Positions 62,048 to 64,000 of a stretch of 64,000 bases of DNA are shown piece by piece; positions within the stretch are counted from its first letter, which is position 1; the number at the start of each line of letters is the position of its first letter. The translations under genes were made by a program, and so were the position numbers. A model generated the notes under the pieces. It saw nothing but the letters and a program-made list of their open reading frames with translations. It was not told the DNA's origin and did not search any database. The DNA comes from Myxococcales bacterium (GTDB lineage: Bacteria; Myxococcota_A; Polyangia; Polyangiales; Polyangiaceae). The stretch lies in NCBI GenBank assembly GCA_013297655.1, contig JAAFHV010000003.1, positions 35,000 through 98,999 of the forward strand. The letters run 5' to 3'.

Positions 62048-63822
62048 ACGTGCTCGTGCTCAACGCAGGGTCGTCGACCCTGAAAGCCAAGCTCATCGAC
62101 ACCGAGAAGCCCGAGAAGCCCGAGCCGCTCCTCTCGATGACGGTCGAACGCATCGGCACCGATGGCGTGACCCACGAGAGCGCCGTCGCGACCGTGCTCG
62201 CGAGCGCCGCGTCGTCCACCCATCGCGTCGACGCGGTCGGCCACCGTGTCGTGCACGGGGGCGAGCGGTTCATGGGCGCGACCCTGATCGACGCTTCGGT
62301 CGAGGCCGCGATCGACGCGTGCTCCCAGCTCGCGCCGCTCCACAACCCGCCGAACCTCGCCGGCATTCGCGCCGCGCGGAGCGCCCTCCCGAACGTGCCG
62401 CACGTCGCCGTGTTCGATACGGCGTTTCACGCGCGCCTCCCGCGCCGCGCGAAGACGTACGCGATCGACGCCGCGGTCGCGGAGAAACACGGCATTCGCC
62501 GCTATGGCTTCCACGGCACGAGCCACGGTTACGTCGCCGAGCTCGCCGCGAAGCACCTCGGTCGCCCGCTCGCCGATCTGCGAATCGTGAGCCTGCACTT
62601 GGGCAACGGCGCGAGCGCGTGCGCGATCGAGCTCGGCCACTCCACCGAGACGAGCATGGGCCTCACTCCGCTCGACGGCCTCGTCATGGGCACTCGATCC
62701 GGCGACATCGATCCGGGCGCCCTCATCGCGCTCCTCCGCGCCGGCATGTCGGTCGACGAGCTCGACACGCTCCTCGGAAAGAAGAGCGGCCTCGCCGGCC
62801 TCTCCGGGGTAGGCCCCGATCTGCGCGACATCGAGCGCCGCGCGGCCGAGGGCGACGACCGCTGTCGGCTCGCGATCAACGTGTTCTCGCACCGTGTGCG
62901 CAAGTACGTAGGTGCCTATGCCGCGGCGATGGGCGGGCTCGACGCCGTCATCCTCACCGCTGGCATCGGCGAGAACAGCGCGAGCATGCGGCAGCGCATT
63001 TTGCAGCGCTTCGACTTCCTCGGGCTCGTGCTCGACGACGACCGCAACACCGACGGCAAGGTCACCCACGAGCGCCCGGTGGCGGAGATCTCGGGGGAGA
63101 CGTCGCGTGTCCGCGCGCTCGTCGTGAAGACCAACGAGGAGCTCGCGATCGCGCGACAAACGGTGACGGTGCTCGCGCAGCTCGCGCCTCCCGCTTCGGC
63201 GCCAGTCATCCCGATCGCGGTGAGCGCGCGCCACCTCCACCTCGACCGGGACACGTTCGCGCGCCTCTTCGGGCAAGACGCCACCCCCACCCGCTACAAG
63301 GACATTTCGCAGCCGGGTCAGTACGCCTGCGAAGAGAAGGTCAACCTGATAGGCCCACGCGGTCGCATCGACGGGGTGCGCCTCCTCGGGCCCCTCCGCC
63401 CGAAGACGCAGGTGGAGGTCTCACGCACGGACGAGTTCAAGCTCGGGATCGACGCGCCCATTCGCGACTCGGGCCAAGTGGCCGGCTCCGCCCCCATCGT
63501 GCTCGAAGGACCCAAGGGCACAGTCTCGATCCCGGAGGGCCTCATCTGCGCCAAACGCCACGTTCACATGCACACCGAAGACGCGAAACGCTTCGGCGTG
63601 AAGGACGGCGACGAGATCGAGGTCGCCATCACCGGAGGACCGCGCGATCTCGTGTTCGGCGACGTGCTCGTCCGCGTGAGCGATCGCTACAAGCTCGAGA
63701 TGCACATCGACACCGACGAAGCCAACGCCGCCGAGCTCGACTCGGGCAAAGACGGCGATCTGGTCTACACCGGCGTCGACATGGCAAAAGCCGAGGTCCG
63801 CGAGAAGCGCATCGTGAGCTAG
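62044..63822 (+). CDS. ackA-pduL: Acetate kinase-phosphotransacylase (PduL) fusion
   Basis: The 592-residue protein fuses two consecutive enzymes of acetate metabolism. Residues 1 to about 385 are acetate kinase: NAGSSTLK (Asn7), GHRVVHGGERF, YGFHGTSHGYV, HLGNGASACAI and TAGIGENSASMRQ. Residues about 400-592 are PduL-type phosphate acyltransferase: SARHLHLDRDTFARLFG, PTRYKDISQPGQYACEEKV and CAKRHVHMHTEDAKRFGVKDGD, with His residues for the two zinc ions. Together they would convert acetyl-CoA plus phosphate and ADP to acetate and ATP, channelling acetyl phosphate. The start is secure (GGGAGG upstream). Preceded by the CLC leader ORF. Confidence 0.94.
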   Translation: MNVLVLNAGSSTLKAKLIDTEKPEKPEPLLSMTVERIGTDGVTHESAVATVLASAASSTHRVDAVGHRVVHGGERFMGATLIDASVEAAIDACSQLAPLHNPPNLAGIRAARSALPNVPHVAVFDTAFHARLPRRAKTYAIDAAVAEKHGIRRYGFHGTSHGYVAELAAKHLGRPLADLRIVSLHLGNGASACAIELGHSTETSMGLTPLDGLVMGTRSGDIDPGALIALLRAGMSVDELDTLLGKKSGLAGLSGVGPDLRDIERRAAEGDDRCRLAINVFSHRVRKYVGAYAAAMGGLDAVILTAGIGENSASMRQRILQRFDFLGLVLDDDRNTDGKVTHERPVAEISGETSRVRALVVKTNEELAIARQTVTVLAQLAPPASAPVIPIAVSARHLHLDRDTFARLFGQDATPTRYKDISQPGQYACEEKVNLIGPRGRIDGVRLLGPLRPKTQVEVSRTDEFKLGIDAPIRDSGQVAGSAPIVLEGPKGTVSIPEGLICAKRHVHMHTEDAKRFGVKDGDEIEVAITGGPRDLVFGDVLVRVSDRYKLEMHIDTDEANAAELDSGKDGDLVYTGVDMAKAEVREKRIVS

Positions 63823-63892
63823 CTCGCCCGCTCGCCGACCCGCTCGCCCCCACGCGCCTCCCTCCCGCACGTTATGTGCAGGGTGCAACAAC

Positions 63893-64000
63893 CTACTCCA
63901 CGCCGTAGACGCTCGCCTCCTCGAAGCGCCGCGCGACGAGCATCGCGAGCCCGGTCGCGAGGAGGAGCGGGAGGGCGAGCGCGTAGCTGCGCGAGAGCTC
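63893..64000 (-). CDS. ClC-family chloride channel, C-terminal fragment
   Basis: The last 108 bases read on the minus strand as the end of a protein, ELSRSYALALPLLLATGLAMLVARRF followed by EEASVYGVE and a stop. This resembles the conserved terminal helix of ClC chloride channels/transporters (E-x-T-x-x-Y then LPL-x-LA and a final IY motif). The rest lies beyond the window, so this is a partial gene and the assignment rests on 35 residues. Confidence 0.6.
   Translation of the reverse strand, partial: ELSRSYALALPLLLATGLAMLVARRFEEASVYGVE

Noticed and set aside
61585..63276. 563-codon minus-strand frame opposite the acetate kinase-PduL fusion
   Set aside because: Antisense shadow of a well-supported enzyme; composition is Arg/Ala/Glu with no recognisable domain.
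1..64000. tRNA, rRNA or CRISPR loci
   Set aside because: I scanned for T-loop-like and direct-repeat patterns and saw no complete tRNA, rRNA segment or regularly spaced repeat array; a dedicated covariance search could still find one.

Overview
The window is GC-rich DNA, almost certainly from a myxobacterium and probably of the Polyangiales (Polyangiaceae-like). The grounds are codon bias giving long antisense shadow ORFs, two eukaryotic-type Ser/Thr kinases with C-terminal membrane segments, several lipoproteins with Ala/Ser/Pro/Asp-rich linkers, many sensor kinases, and frequent GTG starts with 4-base GTGA/ATGA gene overlaps. I see no rRNA, tRNA, CRISPR array, complete insertion sequence or prophage.

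Layout. 0-5.5 kb: a truncated Ca2+-type P-ATPase, CsbD, a histidine kinase, a CBS pair protein and a UspA protein, a gene content that recalls dormancy or energy-stress regulons. 5.5-11.7 kb: a type III polyketide synthase (T3PKS) operon with a flavoprotein, acyltransferases, an alpha/beta hydrolase and a methyltransferase, probably making a phenolic lipid or alkylquinone. 12-19.8 kb: a double-domain KaiC ATPase with a small partner, two related sensor kinases and a Ser/Thr kinase. 19.9-30.2 kb: a lipoprotein, a hemerythrin, a DUF3618/YqjE-type membrane stress operon, a LysR regulator, a trehalose phosphatase-synthase fusion in unusual domain order, and a second T3PKS. 30.3-37.3 kb: two receiver proteins, a REC-kinase, CheB, CheR and a 1148-residue hybrid kinase, all on one strand. 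37.8-39.5 kb: two DUF1328-like small membrane proteins and a front-end fatty acid desaturase. 40-47.5 kb: TamB and a TamA/BamA-like outer membrane pair with a divergent lipoprotein pair. 47.8-64 kb: mixed functions, including a second Ser/Thr kinase, a HExxH lipoprotein, a class A penicillin-binding protein, a glutathione S-transferase, DUF3565-DUF1971, a VanY-type lipoprotein, an MFS transporter, an S24/S26-type protein, an acetate kinase-PduL fusion and the tail of a ClC channel.

The first 39 kb reads as a stress or stationary-phase island: redox and energy sensing, trehalose, membrane remodelling (desaturase, phenolic lipids, DUF3618/YqjE/DUF1328) and dense phosphorelay signalling. The most surprising observation is a conserved cysteine-containing leader ORF of 20-22 codons that sits immediately upstream of two unrelated genes 4 kb apart on opposite strands, the glutathione S-transferase and the acetate kinase-PduL fusion. 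In both cases its stop overlaps the downstream start as ATGA, which suggests a shared translation-coupled control element. Other notable items are the two gapless T3PKS paralogues, a 20-bp inverted repeat pair whose core recurs near other genes, and an apparent 1-nt frame problem at the start of the TamA-like gene.
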